64,000 nt of DNA from UBA4459 sp963776205 (GTDB lineage Bacteria > Bacteroidota > Bacteroidia > Bacteroidales > F082), in contig CAVZLR010000001.1 in assembly GCA_963776205.1 (NCBI GenBank), positions 310,001 through 374,000 of the forward strand. The letters run 5' to 3'. Positions 1 to 8,072 of this stretch are shown here, one piece after another (positions within the stretch are counted from its first letter, which is position 1; each line of letters starts with the position of its first letter). The notes under the pieces are model-generated. The model saw only the letters and a program-made list of their open reading frames with translations. It made no database searches and was not told where the DNA came from. Made by a program: the position numbers and the translations under genes.

Positions 1-105
1 GATCTGGCCTCTGCAAAATATGATTATATATTCAAAACAAAAATCCTTGATTTCTATCTGGGCAAAAGCCTAACCTTGACTGACATTGCTAGCGTACAGG
101 AATAA
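1..105 (+). CDS. TolC family outer-membrane efflux protein, C-terminal fragment
   Basis: The window opens inside a reading frame whose last 34 codons end in DYIFKTKILDFYLGKSLTL and a short tail before TAA at 103-105. This ending is typical of Bacteroidota TolC-family outer-membrane factors, in which the FDYIFK..LDFYLGK..L stretch closes the last helix. The next gene, 72 bases downstream on the same strand, is a HlyD/MacA-type adaptor, the usual partner. The rest of the gene lies outside the window, so the family call rests on this tail and the neighbour. Confidence 0.6.
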   Translation, partial: DLASAKYDYIFKTKILDFYLGKSLTLTDIASVQE

Positions 106-177
106 TTTCACTATTTCATTTTATATTAGCTTAATAAAAAGTAATTTTATTGCTTCATTTTATCAAACTTATTTGTA

Positions 178-1545
178 ATGTCAAAACCTAAAAAAAGAAA
201 ACTCTGGCTTATTATAGCGGCTGCTGTAGTACTGGTGGTCATTATTGCATTAGTTGTAAAGAAAAGCCAAAATACAAAAAGCACAAAAGTTGCCACTGAG
301 TTAGTTGAAGTCCGCACCATCGTGGAAACAGTTTCAGCAAATGGAAAAATTCAACCCGCCAAAGATGTAAAGATCAGTCCATATATTTCAGGTGAAGTAG
401 TTGAATTATTTGTAAAAGAAGGTGATTTTGTTGAAAAAGGAACCAAACTGGCAAAAATAGACCCGGAAATTTATATTTCTACCTACGAAAAGATAGATGC
501 TGCCTTAAAAACAGCCCAGGCGAATGAAGCCAATGCCAATGCAAGAGTGGCACAAAGCAAATCGCAGTTTACCAAATCCCAGCTTGATTTTAACCGAAGT
601 AAAACACTTTGGGAAAAACAAGTTATATCAGATGCAGATTTTGAAGCAGCTGAATCGGCGTTCGAAGTAGCCAAAGCAGATGTTGAAGCTGCAGAAGAGA
701 GTTATAAGTCAAGTCAGTTCCAGGTGAGCAGCGCACGCGCTTCATTAAAAGAGGCTAAAGAAAACCTGAGCAGAACCAGTATTTATGCGCCTAATGATGG
801 TACCGTTTCTAAATTAAGTGTTGAAGTGGGAGAGCGGGTTACCGGAGCTTCACAATTTTCAGCCGGAACAGAAATCATGCGGATTGCCAACCTTGACGTT
901 CTTGAAGTAAATGTGGAAGTAAATGAAAATGATATTGTACGTGTTGCTTTATTTGACACGGCAATTATTGAAGTAGACGCATATTTGGATCACGACTTTA
1001 AAGGGCTGGTTTCAGAGATTGCCACCTCAGCCAACACAACTGGTGTTAGTGCTGACCAGGTAACTAACTTCGATGTAAAAATTACCATGCTGAAAGAATC
1101 GTATGCAGATTTAATTAAACCTGATAATCCAATCCCTTCTCCTTTCCGACCAGGCATGTCAGCTACTGTTGAAATACAAACAGAAACAGCACCTAATATA
1201 TTAACGATTCCTATCCAGGCTGTAACAACAAGAGCCGACACCACGGGCAGGATAAAGTCAAGCCGAGAGAAGAGGGAAGAAATGCAGGGAAAAGATGAAG
1301 AAAGTATTGCGCTATTGGATGAAGATGTGAAAGAATATGTATTTCTCTTCGAAGACGATGTGGCCAAACTAATGGAGGTTGAAACAGGTGTGCAGGATAA
1401 TACGTATATTCAAATTCTTTCAGGTTTGAAGGAAGGAGATGAAGTTATCGTTTCACCATACCGTGCAGTTTCTAAAACACTTAAAAATGGTGATGCCGTT
1501 GAAAAAGTGAAAAAGGAAGATTTATTCACCTCAGATGACGAATGA
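178..1545 (+). CDS. HlyD/MacA-type efflux periplasmic adaptor
   Basis: 455-residue membrane fusion protein that should link an inner-membrane pump to a TolC channel. A basic N-terminus (KPKKRKLW) precedes one membrane anchor at about residues 9-27. A lipoyl-like half motif follows (GKIQPAKDVKISP.ISGEV), then an alpha-helical hairpin at about 105-200 rich in Ala and Gln, the second lipoyl half (SIYAPNDGTVSKL), a beta-barrel and a C-terminal domain (VETGVQDNTYIQILSGLKEGD). An acidic Lys/Glu-rich insertion lies around residues 358-385. It probably forms an operon with the truncated TolC-like gene upstream. No pump subunit follows directly; the next gene is tsaB, so its partner may be encoded before the window or elsewhere. 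Confidence 0.88.
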   Translation: MSKPKKRKLWLIIAAAVVLVVIIALVVKKSQNTKSTKVATELVEVRTIVETVSANGKIQPAKDVKISPYISGEVVELFVKEGDFVEKGTKLAKIDPEIYISTYEKIDAALKTAQANEANANARVAQSKSQFTKSQLDFNRSKTLWEKQVISDADFEAAESAFEVAKADVEAAEESYKSSQFQVSSARASLKEAKENLSRTSIYAPNDGTVSKLSVEVGERVTGASQFSAGTEIMRIANLDVLEVNVEVNENDIVRVALFDTAIIEVDAYLDHDFKGLVSEIATSANTTGVSADQVTNFDVKITMLKESYADLIKPDNPIPSPFRPGMSATVEIQTETAPNILTIPIQAVTTRADTTGRIKSSREKREEMQGKDEESIALLDEDVKEYVFLFEDDVAKLMEVETGVQDNTYIQILSGLKEGDEVIVSPYRAVSKTLKNGDAVEKVKKEDLFTSDDE

Positions 1546-1590
1546 GCCAAATAAATATTATCATAACTCTTTAGTTAAGATTCAAAAAAA

Positions 1591-2289
1591 TTGGGCGTAG
1601 TATTAAATATTGAGACTTCCACAAAAGTATGTTCAGTAGGAATTGCTGTTGATGGTGATATTATTTCCATCAAAGAAACACAAGTAGCCAATTCACACGC
1701 CGAACTCGTCACCTTGTATTCAGAGCAAGTAATTAAAGAATCAGGTTTTACTTTGGCTGACCTGGATGCTGTTGCTGTTAGCAAGGGCCCTGGTTCATAC
1801 ACAGGTTTGCGCATAGGTATTTCCACAGCAAAAGGGTTTTGCTATGCACTGGATAAACCATTGATAGCCATTGATACACTAAAAGCAATGGCTGCTGGTA
1901 TGATTTCACAAATTAAAGGTGATCAATTTTTTGTTTGCCCGATGATTGATGCCCGGCGGATGGAAGTTTATGCTTCTATTTACGACCAGCAATTACAGTG
2001 TATCAAAAAAACTGAGGCCCTCATTATTGATTCAGGTTCTTTTCATGATTTGTTAGGGCATCATCAAATTTACTTTGGTGGTGATGGGGCTGCCAAATGT
2101 AAGGACGCTCTTAGCCATCAAAAAAATGCGACTTTTTTACCTTCATTTCATCCTTCGGTAAAAGCAATGGCGGCTTTATCTGAGGATAAATTCATGGCCA
2201 AACAATTTGAAGATGTGGCGTATTTTGAGCCTTATTACCTGAAAGATTTTGTTGCCGGGATACCAAATGTGAAAGGCTTAAAAAGTTAA
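1591..2289 (+). CDS. tsaB: tRNA threonylcarbamoyladenosine biosynthesis protein TsaB
   Basis: 232-residue member of the ASKHA/TsaD-like family. TsaB dimerises with TsaD and with TsaE helps transfer threonylcarbamoyl to A37 of ANN-decoding tRNAs in the cytoplasm. The N-terminal beta-hairpin start (LNIETSTKVCSVGI) and the hallmark GPGSYTGLRIG at residues 66-76 are present, and the length matches bacterial TsaB. The start is TTG at 1591; no ATG is placed well enough to include the conserved first strand. It begins 45 bases after the adaptor stop. It is convergent with the MscS gene, with a hairpin between them. Confidence 0.93.
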   Translation: MGVVLNIETSTKVCSVGIAVDGDIISIKETQVANSHAELVTLYSEQVIKESGFTLADLDAVAVSKGPGSYTGLRIGISTAKGFCYALDKPLIAIDTLKAMAAGMISQIKGDQFFVCPMIDARRMEVYASIYDQQLQCIKKTEALIIDSGSFHDLLGHHQIYFGGDGAAKCKDALSHQKNATFLPSFHPSVKAMAALSEDKFMAKQFEDVAYFEPYYLKDFVAGIPNVKGLKS

Positions 2290-2302
2290 TACACCAAAAA
2301 AA

Positions 2303-2344
2303 GAGCAAGTCAATAATCCAAACGGAATCACCAACTTGCTCATC
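2303..2344. terminator. Candidate bidirectional terminator between tsaB and mscS
   Basis: GAGCAAGT (2303-2310) pairs exactly with ACTTGCTC (2334-2341) across a long 23-base loop. A run of A precedes the left arm and ATCTTTT follows the right arm, so it could work in both directions between the convergent genes. The long loop and short U-tract make this only moderately convincing. Confidence 0.45.
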
Positions 2345-2368
2345 TTTTCGAATATATTACTACCCTAT

Positions 2369-3181
2369 TTATTTATCAAGATGCACATCCAATTGTGGGA
2401 ATGGAATACTCAATCCATTCTTATCAGCTTGCTTGTAGAATTTTTCATTCATACTGAAAAAAACCGTCCAATAGTCGGCAATATTTACCCAAGCCCTAAC
2501 AGTAACGTTAACAGAACTGTCAGCCATTTCACCTAAAGCAACAAAAGGTTCAGGGTCTTTTAATACTTTTTCTTCGGTTTTCAATAAATCAAAAATCAAC
2601 GATTTAGCTTTGTCAAAATCATCACCGTAAGCAATTCCAAAGGTCCAGTCAACCCTTCGGGTTTCTTGTGCACTAAAATTTGTGAGTGCTCCTGTTGAAA
2701 GGGGTCCATTAGGAATGATTACCGTTTTATTGTCAGGAGTTAACAATATGGTAATGAAAATCTGAATTTCAGTAACTGTACCTAAATATCCCTGGGCATC
2801 AATAAAATCCCCTACTTTAAATGGTTTGAAAACGAGAATCATAACACCCCCCGCAAAATTCTGCAAAGTTCCTGACAAGGCCAGTCCCACTGCCAAACCT
2901 GCGGCCCCCAAAATAGCAATAAACGAAGTCATCTGTATGCCAACCATTGTTAACACACTTATCACGAGCATCACCTTCAGCAATATACTAATCATACTTA
3001 GAAGGAAGGGTTTTAATGACTCGTCCATATTCTTTTTGTTCATTGCTTTTTTGATGCCCTTCATGATGGCTTTGATGACCCAAAGACCAACAATTAATAC
3101 GACTAATGCACCAATAATTTTCAATCCATATTGCACAGCTAATTCACTTAGCCAATTCATAATTTCCTGTGCTTTTTCCAT
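2369..3181 (-). CDS. Small-conductance mechanosensitive channel, MscS family
   Basis: 270-residue inner-membrane channel that would release osmolytes on hypo-osmotic shock. Three transmembrane segments are visible at about 18-40, 60-82 and 88-115. The third carries the Gly/Ala-packed pore helix (GAAGLAVGLALSGTLQNFAGG region) that lines MscS pores. The soluble beta domain follows (PFKVGDFI, then a VIIPNGPLS segment typical of the family). The size matches minimal MscS proteins with no added sensor domain. The ATG at 3181 gives a short amphipathic N-terminus before TM1. It stands alone between tsaB and the phosphofructokinase gene. Confidence 0.93.
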   Translation of the reverse strand: MEKAQEIMNWLSELAVQYGLKIIGALVVLIVGLWVIKAIMKGIKKAMNKKNMDESLKPFLLSMISILLKVMLVISVLTMVGIQMTSFIAILGAAGLAVGLALSGTLQNFAGGVMILVFKPFKVGDFIDAQGYLGTVTEIQIFITILLTPDNKTVIIPNGPLSTGALTNFSAQETRRVDWTFGIAYGDDFDKAKSLIFDLLKTEEKVLKDPEPFVALGEMADSSVNVTVRAWVNIADYWTVFFSMNEKFYKQADKNGLSIPFPQLDVHLDK

Positions 3182-3245
3182 AGTTCAATAATGTTAATTA
3201 ATATTTAAAAAAATGTAAAGTGTATTTAATAAGATTGTAAATAAT

Positions 3246-4340
3246 TTAAATTCCTAGTGAGATACCCAATCCTTTCGCGGTTTTTACCAATGAATTATCA
3301 CTTGTTACCAGGTTGGGGGTAGAGATAGCCTCTTTTAACGGAACAGCCACAAAATTGGGATGGTGATATGCTACCATTTTCCCAAAATTCTGATTCAGTG
3401 CCATTTCAAAAGCCCTCACACCAAATTGAGCAGAAAGCACCCTGTCATAAGCGATGGGTACGCCGCCTCTTTGCAAGTGTCCGAGAACTGTTTCACGCAT
3501 ATCATGCTGAAAGCCTATCTCTTGCAGTTCTTTTATCAACTGAGCTGCAATACCACCAAGTCTTTTATTTTTATATCCCACCTCTTTATTTTCCTGATAT
3601 ACCATTTGGCCACCCTGTATATGTGCTCCTTCTGAAACCACAACCACCGCAAAACCGCGACCATGATGAAATCTTTTTTCGAGTGCTTCCTTTACTTTAT
3701 GAATATCGTAAGGGAATTCGGGTATCAAACAAACCTCAGCACCACCGGCAATGGCAGCATTTAAGGCAATCCATCCGGCATTTCTACCCATCACCTCCAG
3801 CATAAATACACGGTTATGGCTTGCGGCTGTGGTTACCAGTTTGTCAACAGATTCTGTGGCTATTTGCACAGCCGTCTGAAAGCCAAAAGTAGTATCGGTA
3901 GATGACAGGTCATTATCAATTGTTTTGGGTACCCCGATGATATTCAATCCCTTTTCATATAATTTCTGGGAAATTTCCTGGGAGCCATCACCACCGATAT
4001 TGATTACCGCATCGATGTTCATATATTGTAACTTCCTGATCATATCATCCGACCGGTCGACCGGAGTCCAGCTACCATCTTTTTCCTTTACAGGCCATGA
4101 GAAAGGACCACCTTTATTGGTGGTTTCGATAATGGTACCACCCTGAAAGTGTATACCCGAAACCATTTTATTGTCCAGCACCACAATTTCTGTTGGTTCA
4201 CGCAAGATTCCATTAAACGCCTGAATGCTACCAAGCACTTCCCAATCTTCTTCCTGCGAAGCCCTATGTACTATAGCTCTGATAACAGCATTAAGTCCCG
4301 GGCAGTCGCCTCCTCCTGTTGCAATTAATAGTCTTTTCAT
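3246..4340 (-). CDS. 6-phosphofructokinase family (ATP- or PPi-dependent not settled)
   Basis: 364 residues from the ATG at 4340. A start 13 codons further upstream is open, but its extension looks non-coding and the family begins at MKRLLIATGGGDCPGLN. Phosphofructokinases convert fructose 6-phosphate to the 1,6-bisphosphate in glycolysis. Visible motifs are the phosphate-donor loop GGGDCPG (9-15), GGDGS (116-120) and PKTIDND (138-144) with the catalytic Asp142, and MGRNAGW. The residue matching E. coli Gly104 is Gly119, as in ATP enzymes. The residue matching Gly124 is Lys139, as in pyrophosphate-dependent enzymes. The donor therefore cannot be read confidently from sequence. The gene is monocistronic. 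Confidence 0.92.
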   Translation of the reverse strand: MKRLLIATGGGDCPGLNAVIRAIVHRASQEEDWEVLGSIQAFNGILREPTEIVVLDNKMVSGIHFQGGTIIETTNKGGPFSWPVKEKDGSWTPVDRSDDMIRKLQYMNIDAVINIGGDGSQEISQKLYEKGLNIIGVPKTIDNDLSSTDTTFGFQTAVQIATESVDKLVTTAASHNRVFMLEVMGRNAGWIALNAAIAGGAEVCLIPEFPYDIHKVKEALEKRFHHGRGFAVVVVSEGAHIQGGQMVYQENKEVGYKNKRLGGIAAQLIKELQEIGFQHDMRETVLGHLQRGGVPIAYDRVLSAQFGVRAFEMALNQNFGKMVAYHHPNFVAVPLKEAISTPNLVTSDNSLVKTAKGLGISLGI

Positions 4341-4522
4341 ATTCAAATATAAATTTAAGCGCCAAAAATAATCAAACAACTTGAATTTAATTTATTGCTT
4401 AATAAAACAATAATCTTAACGCCCATCTTTCAATAATTTAGCACTTGTTCCGTTCAACTCTTTTAATTACTTTCGCTGTATTAAATTAGCCAATCATTTA
4501 TCAATCAAATAAATAAAGAACC

Positions 4523-4717
4523 ATGAAAAAAGTATTACTTATTGTATTGTTTGCTATATTTTTCAGCTGCAATAGCTCTGTAGAAAAATCGGAATCGCAA
4601 GAAAGTGAATTTATTGATACAACATTTATTGAAAATGTTGAAAAGAAAGCTGAGGAAGTTAAGAAAAAAACTGAGGAACTCAATGAGGACCTGGATGAAT
4701 TAATCAAAGAATTGTAA
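4523..4717 (+). CDS. Small predicted lipoprotein
   Basis: 64 residues. A hydrophobic signal (KKVLLIVLFAIFFSC) ends in a plausible lipobox with the acylated cysteine at residue 16. The mature part is only about 48 residues, highly charged, and forms one predicted helix rich in Lys and Glu (KKAEEVKKKTEELNEDLDEL). I do not recognise a family. It sits 16 bases upstream of another charged secreted helical protein, so the two are probably cotranscribed and may work together in the envelope. A function cannot be assigned. Confidence 0.7.
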   Translation: MKKVLLIVLFAIFFSCNSSVEKSESQESEFIDTTFIENVEKKAEEVKKKTEELNEDLDELIKEL

Positions 4718-4733
4718 CCCAAAAAAAAGAATC

Positions 4734-5558
4734 ATGAAAATTATATTAATAATCATAATAGCAGCAGTTTCCATAGTAATCAACCCTATATTTTCTACTG
4801 CACAGCAAACCAAAGAAAAGTCAAAAACAGAGGATCCTTCTAATATAAATAAATTAGAAGCCAAAGAAGTTGAAAAGAAACAAGATGCCAGTATTCAGGC
4901 CGATAAGCAATTGAAAAAGGAAGTAAACAAAACAGAATCTTCTTCTAAACAATATCCGCAGTCATCGTCGAATGAAGCCAAAAGCAAAACTGTTAAAATT
5001 GGAAATGATCAAAAAGTTACCGTGGATCAAGAAAAAGTTAAAAAGGAAGCTGTTGGTATGACTGAATCATCCAAAAAGGAGTATCAAAAAGATCAAGCGC
5101 ATGACAAAAATAAAGGTCAAATAAATGACCATGAATATGGAAACGCAAGATCAGCTGAAGCTAAAAGAAGGATTGAAAGCTCACAAAAAGAAATTAAGTC
5201 TTCTCAAAGCAAGCTTAAACAAGCTGAAGGTAAATTAAACTATGCCCGAAGTAAAACTCAGGAAGCATATGAAGAGAAGAAAATCTCAGAAGCTGAGTAT
5301 AAGGAAAGGATGGCAAAGTTGGATGCTTATGAAAAACAAATCAATGTGCTAGAAAATGAAAATATGGAAGTTAGTAAGGAGATTGACAGTAAAATAGAAG
5401 AAAAGAATGCAAGTTTGGAAAAAGCGTATAAGGAGAAAAAAATAAGTGAAGAAGAGTATAAGGCAAAAAAAAGTGAGCTTGACGGAATTAAAATTGAAAG
5501 CAAGAAAGAATTAAAAGTAAGCCCGACACAACTTCCTCCTGTTAAGGAAAAGAAATAA
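4734..5558 (+). CDS. Secreted Lys/Glu-rich coiled-coil protein, SHOCT-like repeats
   Basis: 274 residues with a signal peptide (hydrophobic 2-20, likely cleavage after FSTAQ). The rest is low-complexity and charged, with no cysteines. Long helical, coiled-coil-like sequence occupies about 140-250. An internal duplication of about 23 residues starts near residue 178 (AYEEKKISEAEYKERMAKLD) and again near 231 (AYKEKKISEEEYKAKKSELD), 53 residues apart. Both copies resemble the short SHOCT-type motif often found at protein ends. It follows the small lipoprotein gene closely and is closed by a strong terminator. Function unknown. Confidence 0.72.
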   Translation: MKIILIIIIAAVSIVINPIFSTAQQTKEKSKTEDPSNINKLEAKEVEKKQDASIQADKQLKKEVNKTESSSKQYPQSSSNEAKSKTVKIGNDQKVTVDQEKVKKEAVGMTESSKKEYQKDQAHDKNKGQINDHEYGNARSAEAKRRIESSQKEIKSSQSKLKQAEGKLNYARSKTQEAYEEKKISEAEYKERMAKLDAYEKQINVLENENMEVSKEIDSKIEEKNASLEKAYKEKKISEEEYKAKKSELDGIKIESKKELKVSPTQLPPVKEKK

Positions 5559-5563
5559 TCTTA

Positions 5564-5591
5564 AAAAAGCGTGCTGACAGGCACGCTTTTT
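5564..5591 (+). terminator. Intrinsic terminator
   Basis: An uninterrupted stem AAAAGCGTGC / GCACGCTTTT with a six-base loop (TGACAG) is followed by a T-run. It lies six bases after the stop of the coiled-coil gene. It overlaps an upstream alternative start of the next gene, which argues for the later ATG at 5619. Confidence 0.85.
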
Positions 5592-5618
5592 ACTTTTATC
5601 ATTAAATGTTTATTAAGT

Positions 5619-5828
5619 ATGAAGTTCTTATCAATTCTTATTAAAATTATACTGATAATCATCTGGGCTTTTTTGTTGTATTTTATCGGAAAAGCCTTAG
5701 GATTTTCTTTTTCACCTGAGGAAGTTTCTGGTTACAGGAGCATGTTTCGACTTATTATGGGTGTATTAATTTTATTGGGGGCATATTTTATCCTTAAAAT
5801 AGAACTGTTTAAAAAAACTAAGAAGTAA
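5619..5828 (+). CDS. Small two-helix membrane protein, unknown
   Basis: 69 residues from the ATG at 5619. The open frame extends 16 codons upstream to 5571 but would start inside the terminator hairpin, so I prefer the later start. Two hydrophobic segments (about 5-25 and 44-62) flank a short polar stretch (FSFSPEEVSGYRSM). The C-terminus is basic (KKTKK). This is a plausible small inner-membrane protein with no recognised family. A weak hairpin AAGAAG/CTTCTT spans its stop codon (5820-5841). Confidence 0.55.
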   Translation: MKFLSILIKIILIIIWAFLLYFIGKALGFSFSPEEVSGYRSMFRLIMGVLILLGAYFILKIELFKKTKK

Positions 5829-5929
5829 TATTTAGCTTCTTGAGATTTTTCAGTTCAATTACCGAATGTATCTTGTATAATAGTCTTAAAAAGATAAAAT
5901 ATGACCTTCAAAAAAGCAGTTTCTATTTT

Positions 5930-7444
5930 CTAATCCAATAGTTTTTTAACCGGATAAGTAGCTTCTCTTGCAGCCGCCTCTTTATCCCATTCCGGTACCA
6001 CCTCGATCAGGAATGTTTGTTTTTCAGCTTCCAGTATCTCAACGGGCAATTGAATAAAAGCCTGGGCTTTTGCTTTTGTGCTGATGTCAGGATATGGCAT
6101 TTCTTCATTAAACCCATAGCCAGCAAATAATCGCGCAAGTTTGATCCTTGCTTCCTGGGCAATGGTAATACCTGTTCCGATAACCCTGCTAATTTCAACG
6201 GGTGAGTGGAATGAAGCTCCATGACTTGCTGCAGCATAATCCCAGCGCCATTGTGCATGCCTGATGTCCATCAGTACTTCATTCATTTCCTCTTCAGTAG
6301 CTCCCAGTTCCCAGGCTTTACCTGCTTCAACATGGGCTCTTACCAATAATTCTTCAAGTTTATCCCTGTTTTCGATGATCTTATCCTGACGATCATACAC
6401 ATTTTTAACCAACGTTAATGTTTTTTCGCGATGGCAAACAGCACACGAAGCTTCAACGTTATTCAGTGGGCTTTGAATGTGATGATCGGTAAACTTCTGC
6501 CCGCCTTCACTTTTGTAGGGCATATGGCAATCAGCACATGAAACACCTCGCTCAGCATGGATTCCGGTCATAAAGGTTTCCCATCCCGGGTGCTGCGCTT
6601 TTAACATAGGCGCTTTACTAATGGCATGTTTCCAATCGTAAAATTCAAAATCATCGTAGTAGGCCTCCATGTCTTCGGCGGTGAAGCCATTATCCCATGG
6701 AAATGTCAGGTATGCCTGCTTCCCGTCTCGTTTATCAAAATAATATTCTACGTGGCATTGCGCACAGACCAGCGAACGCATCTCCTGATGAGAAGCTTTG
6801 GTGATATCTTTTCCCATTCTTTCAAACGCTTCGATGAGTGCGGGGCGCGTTATTTGAAGATTCATTGTCTCCGCATCGTGGCAATCGGCACATCCAATCA
6901 CATTTACTATTTCAGGGCCCTTGGTATCCCATGTGCCGGCGTAAAAATCCTGCGGACTGCTTTGCTCAATTAATCTGGGTACATCCGGACTTTTGCACGA
7001 CCAACAGGTATTCGGCATAGGACTGCTTTTACCTCCAACAGGAGCCCCTGTGCGTAATGTATTTCTTAAATCTTCGATGGCATAATAATGTCCCCGACCC
7101 TGATTGTAATCTTTTGAAAATCCATAACCAGCCCACAAAACAACCAGCCTGGGGTCAACTTCCAGCATGTCGATCATTTGAGAACCGTTGTATTTGCTAC
7201 GGAAATCACTTTCACTAGATTGAATATAGGATTGATACTGTTTTGGAAAATTCTCTCCCCAAACTTCATTTCTTGGTTCCCAATTTTCATATTTTACTTT
7301 GGGTACAAAAGTAAAAGTAGCTTCAGCACGTCTTTCGATAATTGAAGAAGCAAATACAGCGATAATGATGACCACTATAACCGTTGTAATAAAAAGCAGC
7401 CAGCCAATCCACGGACTTTTTACAATTCTTCTTTTTAAGTTCAT
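5930..7444 (-). CDS. nrfA: Ammonia-forming cytochrome c nitrite reductase, catalytic subunit
   Basis: 504-residue pentahaem NrfA, which reduces nitrite to ammonium with six electrons on the periplasmic face. An uncleaved-looking membrane segment at about 14-34 precedes the catalytic domain. The active-site haem motif is CWSCK (147-151), with lysine replacing histidine. Four CxxCH motifs follow at 185-189, 227-231, 303-307 and 334-338. The Cys-Ala-Gln-Cys-His motif is followed by VEYYF, as in other NrfA. Electrons should come from NrfH, whose gene lies 29 bases upstream. It is the last gene of the unit rrf2-like, porin, nrfH, nrfA. Confidence 0.97.
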   Translation of the reverse strand: MNLKRRIVKSPWIGWLLFITTVIVVIIIAVFASSIIERRAEATFTFVPKVKYENWEPRNEVWGENFPKQYQSYIQSSESDFRSKYNGSQMIDMLEVDPRLVVLWAGYGFSKDYNQGRGHYYAIEDLRNTLRTGAPVGGKSSPMPNTCWSCKSPDVPRLIEQSSPQDFYAGTWDTKGPEIVNVIGCADCHDAETMNLQITRPALIEAFERMGKDITKASHQEMRSLVCAQCHVEYYFDKRDGKQAYLTFPWDNGFTAEDMEAYYDDFEFYDWKHAISKAPMLKAQHPGWETFMTGIHAERGVSCADCHMPYKSEGGQKFTDHHIQSPLNNVEASCAVCHREKTLTLVKNVYDRQDKIIENRDKLEELLVRAHVEAGKAWELGATEEEMNEVLMDIRHAQWRWDYAAASHGASFHSPVEISRVIGTGITIAQEARIKLARLFAGYGFNEEMPYPDISTKAKAQAFIQLPVEILEAEKQTFLIEVVPEWDKEAAAREATYPVKKLLD

Positions 7445-7473
7445 AATATTTGGTTTTTAATCGTTTCTATGTT

Positions 7474-8043
7474 TTATTTTTTAAGCCATTCAGGAACCAC
7501 ACTCGATGGAAGCGGTACACGCGCATTTGGAACACTGGAAATACTATTAACCCTACCATGTGGCACTTCACGATGACACGACCAGCATAACCTGTCCTTT
7601 CGGGCATGAACTGTGACTTCATTGTAATTCAATAATTTGCTATCAGTTATCAAATTGGTATGACATCGGATGCAATTGTCCTGCACTACGTCAATTCCGG
7701 CTTCCCTTATGTGAATTACCTGGGGTTCATTTCGCATTGTAAAAATGGTGGCATGACGCATACCATCCATAGCTTTGAAGTAATACTTATTAAATACATT
7801 ATCGTGAGGTACATGACAATCATTACATGAGGCCCATTCGCGGTGCGAACTATGATTCCATGTAGCATATTGGGGTGCCATTATATGGCAGTTTACACAT
7901 GTTTCAGGCTTATCAGAAAGATAGGATGACGCTTTGGATACATGAATGATATATATAAAAAGTCCAACGAGGATTCCCAGGGTTGTTATTACCAAAAATC
8001 GCCAGTTTGCAGGTGGTTTGAAATATGTAAAAAAATTTAACAT
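7474..8043 (-). CDS. nrfH: Cytochrome c nitrite reductase membrane subunit NrfH
   Basis: 189-residue NapC/NirT-family tetrahaem quinol dehydrogenase that anchors NrfA and passes it electrons from menaquinol. One N-terminal transmembrane helix (about 15-35) is followed by four CxxCH motifs at 49-53, 73-77, 124-128 and 153-157. The first reads CVNCHIM; the methionine two residues after the histidine is the unusual axial ligand known in NrfH. The gene lies between the porin gene and nrfA with short gaps, so it is translated as part of one operon. Confidence 0.96.
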   Translation of the reverse strand: MLNFFTYFKPPANWRFLVITTLGILVGLFIYIIHVSKASSYLSDKPETCVNCHIMAPQYATWNHSSHREWASCNDCHVPHDNVFNKYYFKAMDGMRHATIFTMRNEPQVIHIREAGIDVVQDNCIRCHTNLITDSKLLNYNEVTVHARKDRLCWSCHREVPHGRVNSISSVPNARVPLPSSVVPEWLKK

Positions 8044-8072
8044 GTATTGAAATTTATACCAGTTAAAGATAC

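Noticed and set aside
2336..2536. Open frame on the plus strand inside the MscS region
   Set aside because: It lies antisense to the end of the well-supported MscS gene and has no independent evidence.
5571..5618. Upstream start for the small membrane protein
   Set aside because: It would begin inside an intrinsic terminator, and the extension before the ATG at 5619 lacks coding character.
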